Of a stretch of DNA of 64,000 bases, positions 12,121-24,196 are shown one piece after another. The notes under the pieces were generated by a model. The model saw nothing but the letters and a program-made list of their open reading frames with translations. It was not told where the DNA came from and ran no database searches. Source of the DNA: Macrolepiota albuminosa (lineage: Eukaryota; Basidiomycota; Agaricomycetes; Agaricales; Agaricaceae); assembly GCA_027475525.1 (NCBI GenBank), contig JAMWFC010000088.1, positions 260,757-324,756 of the forward strand, in the 5' to 3' direction. Within the stretch, counting starts at the first letter, position 1, and each line of letters opens with the position of its first letter. The translations under genes and the position numbers were made by a program.

Positions 12121-13080
12121 ATGACTGCTGTCAACGCAAGCAGGCGTTGTCCCATTTGTGCTTTGATCTCTCTGTCCATAATGAGTATTGCAAAAGTCAA
12201 TAAGAAAATCCCAAGTGAAAGACAAATTTGGCTTAGCTTGAGAAACAAAGATTTCCCAAAGCCTATCAAGGTTTTTCTATGAAAGTGTGCCCATGATGCC
12301 TACAGGGTTGGCTCATACTGGAACTGCCCAAGTATAAAACCTGAGCTCACAACCGGGAGTGTGTGCAAGCATGACAGCAGCGAAGACTCTCTAAATCATA
12401 TACTTACTGAATGCACAAGTACCAGGCAAGCTATAATATGGGAGATCATAAGCAACATATGGCAGAAAAAGACTGGAGAATACCTCTTCAAACAGAATGT
12501 ATTCTCTATTCTTGGAAGTCCATTAATGATAAAACAAGAAGATGGGAGGAAATCACCTGGCCTCTCATGACTTGCACAGAATCCTAGTGGTAGAAGCAGC
12601 ACATGTAATATGGGCCCTAAGATGCAAAAGGGTAATTCAACATCATGATGTCCCCCACTCCACCACCAAAGTCATAAACAGGTGGAACACTGCAATATCA
12701 AAAAGGGCAGATCTTGATATCAAAATGACAAATAGAAAGTTTAGTAAGAAATCAATACCCTTTAGAATGGTAATGGAGACATGGGAGGAAACCAGAATAG
12801 TCAAGGTGGACATGACAAGAGGCCCAAACGTTGGAGGTCAGAGCAGGGTTTTAGTGGCTAATAGGCTTGGAACAGTAGAAGGAATAGGCTGATCTTTCTT
12901 CCAAGGGCCTGTAGCCCCACACATGAGTGTAAAAGCATTTCCTTGCAGAGAAAGCAATACAAGATAACAGCTGTCCAAATTGTTGGAACCTGGTTTAAAT
13001 CCCAAGTGTGCAGCACAGCAGGTGTGAAGGGGACACCTAGGGTATGGCCCATCACACCATTAATGCCACCCCAAAAAAAA
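12121..13080 (+). mobile_element. LINE 3' fragment, copy A (zinc-binding RT tail)
   Basis: A frame interrupted by TGA near 12280 reads through the RT-associated zinc-binding domain (RVGSYWNC, then C..D..S..HIL..C at 12361-12430), shifts, and continues at 12542-12892 as the LINE C-terminal tail ending GTVEGIG-stop. The 3' UTR ends in an A run at about 13073-13081. Bases 12121-13125 are identical to 47101-48105, although the flanking paralogous sequence differs strongly. Confidence 0.8.
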
Positions 13081-13081
13081 A

Positions 13082-13330
13082 GTATAACCTTTCAACATAA
13101 TGTTGAGGACATGGACATAATAGCTAATATAGATAGCTGAAAGAGAGCAAATTTTGAGGACATAGTAGTAATAGCTGATAGAAATAACCAGTAAAGATAA
13201 CTAGAAGGGAAGAGGCATGGCAATAGCCAAAGTCACATGAGAGGCACAAATTTCAAGGACAAAATGCATGCCAAAGCAGGTAATAAAACCTCAGTCTACT
13301 AAAGTACACCTCGGAACTAAGCTTATATAT
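13082..13330. repeat. Fold-back element arm, copy A
   Basis: The sequence with AGAGAGCAAATTTTGAGGAC, CAAGGACAAAATGCATGCC and CTCAGTCTACTAAAGTA also occurs at 33560-33710 and at 48095-48300. At 48095-48575 it is one arm of a long inverted repeat, so here it is a single arm. It joins an NLR-like gene fragment at about 13331. Confidence 0.7.
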
Positions 13331-14440
13331 TGCTACGTACTACCCTGTAAGTGCCACCATGAATCCTAAGATTGGAACAGTTGTTAATCATGGCAACCAC
13401 ATCCGGCATCGTATTCCTTGTTTGGAGTTCAGATGGAGTGTTAGTGTCCCCAACAACAGCTACCATATCTGCATTGATGATTTCAGTATTGTAAACGTTG
13501 TTCAGGACTGCCATCAAGGACGTCCTGGGTGTATTCATGGACTGATTCTGGTCAATGACAGCTTCTGACTCTTCTTGATCATGAATACCGATGTTCCATG
13601 TTGACTCCGTCGTCTCTTCACAATGGACATGTTTGTTCATGTCCGCTGGGAAACGGCTTTGGAGCTTTATTTTTCGTTTGTTTGTGATTGAAACAACCCT
13701 GCATTTTCCAGTGTGCCAAGAAAGTGTTTTGTTGTTTTGATTCCTGTTCCTGAAGTACCAGATTATGAACATTGACAAGATGCTCTTGGATTAACGCAAG
13801 CAAGTCTTGAATTGAGATGGTGGGTCTAAGCTAGGAATTATTGCCATGAGACAAAGACATAACAGAGGACCATGAATACTTACACCAAACACGTCTAAGG
13901 ACTGCCTCAATTGATTGCGGTATTCTTGTATGACTCCAGCCTCTGATTTAGACTGGATAATGCGAAGTACCTTGTTCTTTGAGGCTTGAGCCTTTGTGAA
14001 TTCGTAAATGTCTTGCAATGTTCTAAATGTTTTCAATTGATACAAAAAAGTACATGAGAAGCTACACACTGACTCAGACAGTTGCCTCGCATGCTCCCAA
14101 GATGCCAGTGTTACATTTGCACCACCAGCGGACTTGTGGTCATCGTTGTGAACAATAATGTACACAAGGGCACATGCATCGCTTGCAAGCTGTTGGAAAC
14201 CATTCTTGTTGCTCCCCACGTTCTATGTGAGAATTCAGTTGTCAACCAAAGAGCATCATGATAAATGAACCTGGGCGATCTCAATAATGTTCAATGCTAA
14301 TGTGGCAGCGCCTGGCAAGAAGGGAACATTTGTCATCCTTGCCGCATTACCCAATGTCGTCAAGACGATATCCAATGCGTCAAGCGTAAAAGCTACAGCA
14401 TTTGGCCGTGGCATTGAGAGCATGGAGGTACAGATGGTAA
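13331..14440 (-). pseudogene. NLR-like N-terminal helical domain fragment, copy A
   Basis: Read on the minus strand it has three exons with introns at 14270-14223 (48 bp) and 13883-13826 (58 bp, GTAAGT...CTTAG). Exon 2 carries NKNGFQQLASDACALVYI and IQEYRNQLRQSLDVFGV, the pattern I know from the alpha-helical N-terminal domain of agaric NACHT/NLR and kinase-like proteins. Exon 3 holds a coiled-coil linker and ends with the NCSNLRIHGGTY motif that usually precedes the NTPase domain, then TAA at the fold-back arm. No NTPase or effector domain follows. A frameshift near 13690 breaks exon 3. It was probably once a self-recognition or defence gene fragment; here it is a relic. Confidence 0.6.
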
Positions 14441-14993
14441 TCAGCCTTGAGGCGGGCTAGTAAGTTGGCAAAGTCTCGTAGTAATGTGACTTCAGCCAGA
14501 AATCACGTTGCTGCAGTATGAAAATCTATGTGCTTGAAGTTGAGCAAAGTGGGAACGTTACCCATCGCCCGTTTCTCTGCCAGTGTTGAATGATAGACCA
14601 GAAACAGAGTATCAATGAACGCAACGTTCCTTTCTGCTGTTTGGGTGGGTCGAATCGGAGTTGAGTCAGACACAACCCGGACAGAAATCACCCATGCGTG
14701 TGAATCAATCATGTTATTCAGATAAACAAGCGCTCAACACGCTTAAGTATTGCTTGTCAGTCATATGCACCAAGACCTATTAATGGTTGTGAAAGCTGAC
14801 CAGTCTCTTGCTTTCAACATGGTTGGAGTCAGTACAGCCTTTGTTGTACATGGAAATGAGCAACTTCTCCTTCAATGCAATGTCCATGTTAGAATCCCTG
14901 TGCTATTTTCCGTTGATTGCTGAGTCACAATAAGCATCAAATCTGACTGCCAGCATTGTGAATGATCTTCAATGACTTATGCCCACATGGTAG
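14441..14993. other. Flank shared with segment C (34940-35370)
   Basis: This aligns with 34940-35370. Minus-strand frames at 14503-14712 and 34936-35145 match (TAERNVAFIDT), so a further upstream exon is possible, but I cannot name it. Copy A has lost many CpG sites that copy C retains. Confidence 0.5.
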
Positions 14994-15346
14994 TGTTGAG
15001 ATATGACTTACACCATCCCTCAACGTACGTCATTTTTACTTCTAATTTCCTTTTTGGGTCTTTCTCTTCTTTTGCGCCATAGTGGTGTGTGATTGGTATT
15101 TACCAGTCTTTGCATTTAAACCTTATTTTATTTTTCTTCTTATTTACCATATGATACTGGGTAGATACCCTCAGTCAACTACCTTATATTGAGTGACTGA
15201 GGGTAAGTAGATCTGACATTACCTTACGACATATTGGCTTACGACTTCCTGTAGACTAAAACTTCGTTTTACTCTACAGGTAATATAATCTCAGTCAACT
15301 ACCTTATATCGAGTGACTGAGGACTAAAACTTCATTTTACTCTACA
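14994..15346 (+). repeat. Solo copia-type LTR with 5-bp target duplication GGTAG
   Basis: It starts TGTTGAG and ends CTCTACA, with GGTAG at 14989-14993 and 15347-15351. The paralogous locus C has a single GGTAG at 35366-35370 with no insertion, so it is the empty site. The LTR contains two copies of a box that begins CTCAGTCAACT and closes with TGACTGAG, forming hairpins, 120 bp apart. Orientation is by analogy with the copia-2 LTR. Confidence 0.9.
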
Positions 15347-15351
15347 GGTAG

Positions 15352-16378
15352 CCATGGGACATGTATATTTGAGAAAAAATCTTGTTCAGCATGAGCAAGC
15401 CCTAATTACTATTTCTGTAATGCATAATTATGTGTAATGTAAAGTTTTATTTATGTAAAGTAGTCCAAATGTAATTGAACTAATCTTTGAGTAAATACAA
15501 CTTTGATTCACAAAAGCTTATAGGGCTAAGTTATGTGCACACACACTTTGTAAATGTAGTGTAGTTATAATTTTTATTGATTTTAATTGGAATGTAAATT
15601 TAATTCACACTCAAAATTGAGGCTCAGATAGTATTACTACTTAATAAACCCAAAGCCAATCTAAGTACTGCTAGCCTGAGATGTCTACTCCCTGGAGACT
15701 CCAAGCTGTGGCAAGTCACTTGCTTGCCTGACTCTCCTGAATTCTCCTCCCTTTTATATCTCTTACCTCTATGCACAGACCATGCTCATTCCATGTGTTA
15801 TTTTGTTGTTTTGTCATACTATCAGGCCCAGGCACTTGGCACCTCAATGTTTACCAAATCTGGGCACTGGTAGTTGCTTTCCTGGGGCTTGGCACACATG
15901 GCTTTGCCTGTTTTCCTGGGCAAAACTGGACAGTTAGTCTGAACAGGAAAGTAATGAATTGTTGTCCAAGCTCTTCATTAGATCCATGTAATCTATCCAA
16001 ATAGAAGACATTCTCATTAGTTTTCTGTCTAGAATGCAAAGTTGTCTAGTATATATTGCCTTTGAGGTCTGGTAAGCATGATGTTGTCATAATTTGCTAT
16101 TATGCATGATAATAAAGATGGTGAGGGAGACTCTGACATATTATCAGACACATCATCAGTACTATCAGCTGAACTGAAAGGGCCAATTGGCCTACATTAA
16201 CCATGTCCTGTTCTAGAGTGAAACTCTTGTTCTGTTGACAAAAATAAAGTCTGGTTGACTAGTGCCAAATTATAACTCATGTCATTGATATAATTGATTA
16301 ATTCTTCTCTTTTCCTCATGTAGGGTCATATATCTATCATATCCCTTCCACTCCAAGACATTGTTACTAGTAGGTAGG
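15352..16378. other. Flank; segment A ends about 15426, remainder unassigned
   Basis: 15352-15426 matches 35590-35655 of segment C, with about 225 bp fewer between. From 15427 to 16378 I see AT-rich sequence with no domain or repeat that I can support. Confidence 0.4.
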
Positions 16379-16525
16379 TATAATAGTAACCGAAGGCTAT
16401 AGCTCAGTCACATAGCTGGCAGAGAGAGATATAAAGTATATTAGAGTATATACTAACAATATCATAATAACTACTCATCTGGCAAAGAGAGATTCAAAGA
16501 GAGAGACTTCTAAAGCATGATAAAC

Positions 16526-16751
16526 TGTTTGGCATAGAATCATGGATACATTACAATCATGTGACAAGATGAAGATAGAAGCAAAGGGAACTCAGATATA
16601 CCTCAGTCATTACTACACCAACTGAGGTATGTGGTCTAATTACATCAAGTCATTATCAGTCATTAATAGAGTACTCATAGTTGAACTGTATCAAACAGGT
16701 AACTACAAATATAGTTGTTACTATACTGACTGAGTTGAACTGTATCAAACA
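16526..16751 (+). repeat. copia-1 5' LTR
   Basis: TG...CA termini, 226 bp. It includes a hairpin ATACCTCAGT...ACTGAGGTAT near 16600-16632 and a repeated TTGAACTGTATCAAACAG at 16681 and 16735. It differs from the 3' LTR by scattered substitutions and small indels, so insertion is not recent. Confidence 0.92.
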
Positions 16752-16762
16752 GGTTATGGGCC
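16752..16762 (+). other. copia-1 primer-binding site (half tRNA-iMet type)
   Basis: GGTTATGGGCC directly follows the 5' LTR. It is complementary, with one mismatch, to the anticodon-loop part of initiator tRNA-Met rather than to a tRNA 3' end. This matches the half-tRNA priming known for Drosophila copia. The same GGTTATGGGC lies after the copia-2 5' LTR at 37309. Confidence 0.65.
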
Positions 16763-16833
16763 TCAGCCAACTCAGTATATAAAACAACTCACTGATAAAC
16801 TGGTTGTTTGAATCAAAACATGAAATAGTCAGC

Positions 16834-17566
16834 ATGTCGCAAAACCCACCATTGTTTCTACTACTGACAGAAGAAAAGTTTGACGGATTAAACTGGACAA
16901 CGTTTAAGACAACAATAACTGAGGTGGCACAAGGACAAGGATTGTTGGATGACCTGAATGGATTGATTGTAGATCCAAGCAATAATGACAAGAAGGAGGA
17001 AGACAAACAGAAAGTCATAGAGACAAGGTAGTGGGGAGCACCAAACTCAACAGCTAATGAATGGACTCAATGCAACACATATACCTGGAGCATGATCACC
17101 CTAAACATTGTGAATCTGATTGGAGTGGGCGTAAATATGAAGGGGTCAGCAGCCAATGCATGGGAGTCACTTACAACAATGCACCAGATCCAACATTGAA
17201 GCACATTTCTGAGCAATGCAAACTGCATGGGCAAAAGCCAACAACCAAGGAGCAGGTATCACAGATAAGAGGTTCAGGACTTATATCATTAAATCTATGC
17301 CAAGCTTGTGGGTGACAGTAACAGGTACACTCATGTCAAAAGATACTTCTGCCAAAGTTATTGCAAGACTTACCACCCATGCACTGTTACTCCATGGAAT
17401 AAATGTCATAGCCCCAACAAAATCAGTCCAGGTGCTTTTAACCCAAACAGAGAGACAACAAGGAGACAAGGACAAGTTATCATGTGAAAACTGCAAGAGA
17501 TCCAGACACACTAAGGAGAAATGTTTCAGGAAGAGTGGAGGAATGGAAGGCCAATTCCCTGACTAG
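16834..17566 (+). pseudogene. copia-1 gag
   Basis: From ATG 16834 the frame shows the usual copia gag opening (KFDGLNWTTFK, LLDDLNG), a TAG at 17029, then more gag in the same frame (SAANAWESL). A shift near 17200 leads to a frame ending 17566 with the zinc knuckle CENCKRSRHTKEKC and the GG..GQFP tail. The knuckle is C-X2-C-X4-H-X4-C. At least two stops and one shift separate the parts. Confidence 0.85.
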
Positions 17567-19428
17567 TAGAAGAAGGGAAACAAGCAATCACAGAATGCAT
17601 TGACCATAGCAATCAATATTAATGCAATCCTAAACAATAATGCCAGCTCTAATACTACTCTTCAAGCAAACACTACAGTCATTTCTGCCAATAATGCCAA
17701 TAATATCCAATATCTCACATTTACCATATAACCTATAAAGACGGCTGCTGATTCTGCTGCAAGTCAACATTTTTTCACCAAAAGGTCAGATTTTATAACG
17801 TACAATGTACCAGCATCTGGGAATGCAGTAGCATCAACTGCAAAAGGTGGGGAATTTAAAATGATTGGATGCAGATGAGTCCAAAAGTGGGCTTGATATA
17901 AAGGAGAAGTAATTGAAATCACTTTCAAGAACGTGCTGTATGCCTCAGACCTGATGCATAATCTGATATATGTTGGATCATTAATACAAAAAGGAGTAAA
18001 GATGGAGATAGACCAGACAGGAGCAACTCTGTTTAACATAGATAGAAAGCCTTTTCTCCACTGTCTGATGGATGGTACCATGTTCATTGTCAACTTCATA
18101 GATCCACCTCCACAAGCAATGGTGGCCCAGTCACTGCATCATCCAGTAAATCTCAAGACATGACACCAACAACTCAGCCATGTCAGAGAAAGTACATTGC
18201 AGAAAATGGTGTGAACCAGGATGGTGGAGGGATTAGATGTTATCAAGTCATCAGTAGCAGGAAAATGTGAAGATTGCATCATGGAAAAACACTCACAATG
18301 ACCCTTTGATACCATCATTGAGCTGGAATACAAAACCTATAAACAAGTAGCCTTTGACCTATGGAGTCTGGCACATGTGCCAATGACTGGAGGCAAATTA
18401 CTCATGTTGGTGGTGGTCAATCAAGGAAGAGCAGAATGCAATATGTGGTACTTGTTGTACAAGACAAAAGAAGCAACTGTGGGATGCCTGGAAATCTTTG
18501 ATACACAAGTGGAGATCCAAACAGGGCATAGAATCAAGTGAGTCTAAACTGATAGAGGAACTAAGTTTAATAACAAATTATGTGCTGTGTACTGTGGAAA
18601 ATGGGGGATAATACATGAGACAATGCCTTTCTACTCAGGGACAGCCAATGGCATGGCTGAGAGAAGGAACTGTATGATCCTTGATTTGGCACAAAGCATG
18701 TTGAACAAATTGAGGTTACTGGGTCATTACTGAGGAGAGGCAACTTCGATGGTGATATACATATTGATCTGGTGCCAAGCACTCAACATCCTGAAAAAAC
18801 ACCGTTTGAGATAAGGACTGGAAGCAAACCTGACATGTCATACCTGCAACTATTTGGATGCATTGCATATGCAAAGATACTAAGAGTGGAAGGAAATAGT
18901 AAACTTGAATCTAGGTCAATAAAAGCCATGCTTATTGGTTACTTTGGAAAAGGAAATTATAAGTTATTGGATTGCACTATGAGATGCTTTTTTCAATCTT
19001 GAGACGTCATTTTCAAGGAGGAAACAGCAAATTGCACCTTGAGAGAGGACACTCAAGATGAACCAGCAGACTTGATGGATATTCTGGGAGTCAATTCTAT
19101 GTCAGCACATAATAACAGTACAAACCATGAGAAGATCAGCAAGAGAGACAACTACAGCAACTACATACTGATTGCACAGCCAAGACCAGACACAACAAAT
19201 AGAAACATCTCATCAGCAGTGAGGAGATCCACTCAGATTGCTGCAAGAATGGCCCCTAACCCTGAGATAAACCTTGGCATGCTGTTCAAAGAGAACTCAT
19301 CTGACCCAGAGAGTGAAAAAGAAATCTTTAGGGCAGTACTGGATGCATTAGCAACCACTGTCATTGATCCAGACAAAACATGGATATCTAAGTCTTACTC
19401 AGAGGTGATGAGAAGGCCCAATCTATAG
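17567..19428 (+). pseudogene. copia-1 protease and integrase
   Basis: A protease-like stretch (17770-18160, including ITFKNVLYASDL and LIYVGSL) is followed by the integrase zinc region and core: VAFDLWS, TDRGTKF and GTANGMAERRNC supply D, D and E. The C-terminal part ends with a Ser/Thr-rich linker to RT at 19428. Several stops (for example TGA near 18539 and TAG/TGA in the protease) interrupt it. Confidence 0.8.
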
Positions 19429-19437
19429 AAAGGACCA

Positions 19438-20990
19438 ATGGACAAGGAGATACAATGGATGCATAATCGTAAAGTGTGGCAGTTAATTGAGCGCCTTGCA
19501 GGAGCACAAACAATAAAGAATTGATGGACATTTGCACTTAAATATGACACTAATGGAAAGATTATAGGCCAAAAAGCCTGACTAGTAGCGAAAGGGTTCT
19601 CACAGATATCTGGCATGGACTATTTTGCAACATATGTGTCAGTGGTCAAATATGAGTCACTACAAATTAACTTGGCAATCAGAGCAGTCAAAGATTATGA
19701 AATTTAGCAAATCAATTATGCAAGTGCTTACCTTAATGCCCCAGTGCAAGTACCAATCTTGATGAAGCAGCTGGAGGGTTACAAAGTGAAACCCAGTGAT
19801 GTACTCAAAGCTGACATAAATGTGGGCATACAAGTTTGGGGAAGTAAGGATAGCAGAGTGGATGATGACAAGAGCTTAGTATTGCTGCTGAATAAAGCAA
19901 TTTATAGCACAATAGATGGTACTCATAATTGGTGGCACATGCTAGATGAGGATATGAAACACTTGAAGTATGCACAATCTGAAGCAGACCAGTCAGTGTG
20001 GTCATGACACAGAGATGGTGAAGTAACAATAACCAGCACTTACACAAACAATACTTCAGGCATGTCATTATCAAAAGAAGAGTTAGTACAGGCAGGAAAG
20101 AACTGGGGGAAAAATACAAAATTAAGGACTTAGGGGATATCAATTTTGTCCTAGGGATTTGAGTTACCCAGGACAGAAATCAAAGACTTATCATCCTGGA
20201 TCAAGAGGAGTATCTGAAACATACATTGGATAAATATGGCATGACTGACTGCACACCAGGCTGAATACTCAGTTGGTTCTAGGCACTAAGCACTGATGAA
20301 GAACAGAAATACATGAGTGACAAACCATATAGTAAAGCATTAGGATCATTGATGTATGCACAGATAAGCACTCAACCAGACATTGCATACACAATCACAT
20401 TGTTAAGTTGGTTTATATCAAACCTCAGAAAGCAACATTGGCTGGCACTCCAACATATACTGCAATATATAAAGGCAATACTGCACTACATGCTATGGTA
20501 TGGGGAAACTGAGTATCAGGATTACATATCTCAGAGATACTATGACTCAGATTTCATGGCCAATATAGACATGCAGAAATCAATCTCTGAGGGAGTATAT
20601 TTGCAGGCTGGAGGATCTAGCTGGAGTTTCAAATTCTAAGAGACTGTGTCAATGTTGACAACTGAAGCCAAATATATAGTATTGGAAAGGGTGGCCAAAC
20701 AAATCCAATGGATGTATGCAGCACTGGACAAAGTAGGAATGGCTGTTCCCAAGAAAATTGAAAGGAGACAATAATGGCTCAATTGCAATTGTGGAAAACA
20801 GAAGAAATCATAATTGAATTAAACACATTGACATTTGTCACTATTTTATAAGGCATTGCAACAAGAAAGGAGAAATTTTGATTGACTACATGCTGAGCTC
20901 GGATAACTTAGCAGATCTGTTTACCAAACCACTACCATGGACACAACACACAAAGTTTTGCACTGAACTTTGCTTATTTGATAATTAACA
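19438..20990 (+). pseudogene. copia-1 RT and RNase H
   Basis: Recognisable RT blocks (WTFALKYD, AYLNAPVQVPI, ADQSVWS) are separated by many stops. The catalytic block reads YTNN at 20041-20052 where the family has Y-X-D-D, so both aspartates are gone by G-to-A changes. RNase H blocks follow (GSLMYAQISTQPDIAY, DSDFMANID, LTTEAKYIVL) and the LADLFTKPL end at about 20910. The purine tract AGGAGAG precedes the 3' LTR. Confidence 0.85.
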
Positions 20991-21011
20991 CGCACTACAA
21001 GTCCAGGAGAG

Positions 21012-21242
21012 TGTTTGGCATAGAATTATGAATGCATTACATTACAATCATGTGACAAGAGGAAAATAGAAGCAAAGGGAACTTGGATATACCTCAGTTG
21101 TTACTACACTGACTGAGGTATGTGGTTTAATTACATCAAGTCATTATCAGTCATTAATAGAGTACTCATAGTTGAATGGTATCAAACAGGTAACTACAAA
21201 TATAGTCATTACTACACTGACTGAGTTGAACTGTATCAAACA
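21012..21242 (+). repeat. copia-1 3' LTR
   Basis: Matches the 5' LTR over its length with TG...CA ends and is followed by the target duplication TAAAC. Confidence 0.92.
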
Positions 21243-21568
21243 TAAACAACTGTACAGAACAATGAAACTTTAAAAACTTAAAAATTGCCTAAACAAAGAA
21301 TTGTACAAATAAGGCAGGAAAACTCTGGACTTTGGAAGTCAGAAAGGCAAACTCTGGCACTATGCAGTGTTGAAGGGGCCACCCTTTTCTGAATGATAGC
21401 TAAAGAACCAGAGCACCTCAAAGGCTGAAGGTAGCACTAGTAGATAGTATTGAAAGAATAAAAGCATTAAAGTAAAAGAATGACAGAAGAAATAAGAAAA
21501 TAAATGAGAAAAGAATGAAGGAATAAGGTGTAAAAGAGGGAAAAAATGAGGAGTCCTCTGACAGTAGG

Positions 21569-22779
21569 CTTGGAGAATAAGATTGTTGGGAGGGGAAATA
21601 CTGGGATAGAAGGAAGAGCAATGAAATATCATCATCTTTTGTTTCCAGTTCTTCTGTTTGAAAGAGTGGTAAAATGCTTCTACTACCCATGCTCACTGCA
21701 GTCTCTAATTCTGTCTATTCAGCTTTTAAAACAAATAGCAGTAGAACAGTTTCTTCATCCAGGATTACCATATCTCTATCCATCTCTTCACTTGTCAAAA
21801 CAAATAGCAGTAGAAGAGTTTCTCCATCACTAGCCACTATATGTCTGCCATCACCCACCATCATATGTCCACCATCATCAATAGAAATGTTAACAAGAGG
21901 ACTTAGATTCAAAAATAGTTGCAGATTCATTTTTTGTATTAGAATTAGATTGCTACATCCAAGATACCTTGATCCTTGATAAACCAGATATGTTGGGATC
22001 TCATGTAGCTATGCTTGCATTCAAATCTGCTTTCTGTAGAACCAGATACTTTCTCTGAATGTCAAAGTCAGATCCCAGTTGCAGCAGAGCACTGCAGCAC
22101 TGCAGCATTGTGCATAGGCATGAGCCTTCACCAGGATTGAGGCCTGGACTTTTTGAAGAGATATGTGAGCTCAAATTTTCATACTTCTTGGGGTAATCTG
22201 GACAACATGAGAACATAAGAACAATTTCTCTGCAATGAATTTCTGAAAGGCTTGCAGAAGTGTTTCAATTTGAATCAAGCACAGATTGCACTCTATTATT
22301 GACAATGGTAAGGTAATACCCATAATCATAGATGGAAAGGAGATTTTAAAATCTTTCAGAGCAACTACATCTGTTGGCCCAAAGCTATCTACCAGTGGTA
22401 CTAGCAGATCTGCTGACTGTCTATCCTCTATATTTTCATTGTCATCAAAGACTCTGGAAACTTCATTAGGTTCTAAGGGAGCAGTCTGCCTTCCACTAAC
22501 AACAAGTCTGCTCCTTTCCTGAGAAGCAGCAAGGACATTGAGTTGAATCTTTAATAATTCCTTTCTGCTTTGATCTTTTGCCAGTCATCATTGCTTGCAT
22601 GCTAATTCAGACAGTATACCTGATCCTGAATTGCAATTCTGAATTTCTAACAAGTGAGATAGATTGGGCTATCAGTAATACAACTGATTGCTGCTCCTCA
22701 ATGTCAAGGCAAGTTGAATCCAGAAAGAATGAATATCCATTGCTACAATATTTCTTGAGTGGCTTCTGCTATTTGCTGC
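21569..22779. other. Unassigned; two-unit 69-bp repeat
   Basis: AAAACAAATAGCAGTAGAA recurs at 21728 and 21797 in a diverged 69-bp duplication. Short frames on both strands (for example minus 21715-21930, with Leu-rich repeats) have no recognisable family. This may be the gag side of a degraded element, but I cannot support that. Confidence 0.35.
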
Positions 22780-23043
22780 TGTAAGAAATTACAGTCTTAC
22801 TCATACAAGACACAGAATCTGCCAAATCGGTAGATTTCTCTGTACGTTGTGTCAGTAAAAAAGTATCTACCCAAATACAAGTAAATACTGTATAATTATA
22901 TGTAAATTAATTGGGAAATAATTACTATTGTAATTATTTCCCTATAGTACACTATGCTCATTAGCAAGCTCCCAACACCCCTAAGGGTGCTGTATAAATG
23001 TAAATAATGAGTAGAGGACCTCAAAAAGGTCCTTCTGTTACAC
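22780..23043 (-). repeat. 3' LTR of ORF3-bearing chromovirus, copy 2
   Basis: On the minus strand the LTR starts TGTAACAG right after a GGGGGG purine tract (23044-23054) and ends TTCTTACA at 22780. A perfect 7-bp stem (23015-23021 with 23027-23033) lies 9 nt inside the start, and TGTAA-TTTC-TTACA forms a hairpin at the end. The other copy's LTR (59927-60160) has unrelated sequence but the same two hairpins in the same places. Confidence 0.7.
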
Positions 23044-24196
23044 ACCCCCCTTTCAGACCATTGTACAGTCTCTAAGAAAGGCTCCATTCTGCAGAACAAG
23101 GATATCACTCCATTGTTGGTGCGATAGGTGAGGCCACTGGCTCAGGTGGGCTGGATGGGTAGTCCTCCAACTGTGGAGACTGCATGCGCTCATCAACAAA
23201 CAGCGGTCTTGATGGCGGCACCAGAACCGGTGGCATTGACAGCACTTCAAGATCCCGTGGTAGACCAGTGCCTATGGCCAGACAGCTCATGGGCAGGGGT
23301 TCATGTTGCTCCTGCCTCTTCCAGAGATGGTGCACATTGGGGTCTGACCCAATGTAGTAATGCAGTCCATAGTTGGCGTAAAACCGGCGCTGCTCATCCT
23401 CCTCCTTGGCCAGTAAAACTCAAAGGCGGTAAACGTTTTTGGTAGGCAGTGTTCTCCATCCATCCCATTCCGGTATAGCCACTGGAACTCCATAGTGATG
23501 CATTTGTATATGGTGTTTGTTATTGACATGGACATATTGAGGCATTGCCAGATTAGGATGAAAAAACTGGTGCTCTAAATACACCACACCATACATATAT
23601 GCATGGTCGGCCCACTCCAGGGGAATGCAATTATGAAGCATTACCCAGAGCACATCATCCTCTGTAATGGTGCCCTCTGCCTCATCCAGGAAGATGGGCG
23701 TCATAATCAACATAATTGTTCAAGGAGCTGGGACGAATGGATTGTTTGGATGGGCCACATTAAAGTCTTGTACCGCCTTGTGGTACAATCCTGGCTTGGC
23801 CAAAACCAGCACCATTTGCTGGGCAAACAACGAGTGCACCTTGCCCTGGGGGGACAAGGATCTAATCAGTGCATGACCAAAAATAGTCCTCCAGTGCATA
23901 TGATATGTGGTATCAAATGCTATACCTGAGATAGCATTAGGCATGCCTGGACGCCTGAAATAAAGTGCACTCTGGGCCTATTTCTCCAGGTCCAGCATCT
24001 TCTCAATCTGCTTGAAGCTGATGCCTGCAAGCGTTGTACTGCAGTGGCTCCCCCACTTCTTTGTGTGCACTATCCCATCCGGAATGGGAAGAGACAGCAT
24101 CTTCATCACTGCTGAACATGCCTCAAAGGGTGGGTCCATGTGGTTATAGTTACTATGGTTCAAGACCAGTTTCATGGTCTTGTCTTGCATGCTGAT

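Larger units (their letters stand above)
16526..21242 (+). mobile_element. copia-1: complete but degenerate Ty1/copia element
   Basis: Two LTRs (16526-16751 and 21012-21242) both begin TGTTTGGCATAG and end TATCAAACA. TAAAC at 16521-16525 and 21243-21247 is the 5-bp target duplication. Between them lie gag, protease, integrase, RT and RNase H in copia order. Many stops and shifts, and loss of both RT catalytic Asp codons, make it inert. It is inserted in an L2 LTR. Confidence 0.95.
16379..21563 (-). repeat. L2-family solo LTR, split by copia-1
   Basis: Read on the minus strand, TGTCAGAGGACTCC starts at 21563 and the LTR runs to 21243, then resumes at 16520 and ends about 16379. GTAGG at 16374-16378 and 21564-21568 is the target duplication. 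The sequence matches the L2 copies at 24613-25130 and 49774-56136, including the internal pair of CTCCCTCTGCCAG-like boxes 63 bp apart. No internal region of its own retrotransposon remains. Confidence 0.85.

Noticed and set aside
12974..13081. tRNA-derived SINE (B-box-like GGTTTAAATCC and A tail)
   Set aside because: The same sequence always follows LINE coding tails and extends upstream with them, so it is the LINE 3' UTR.
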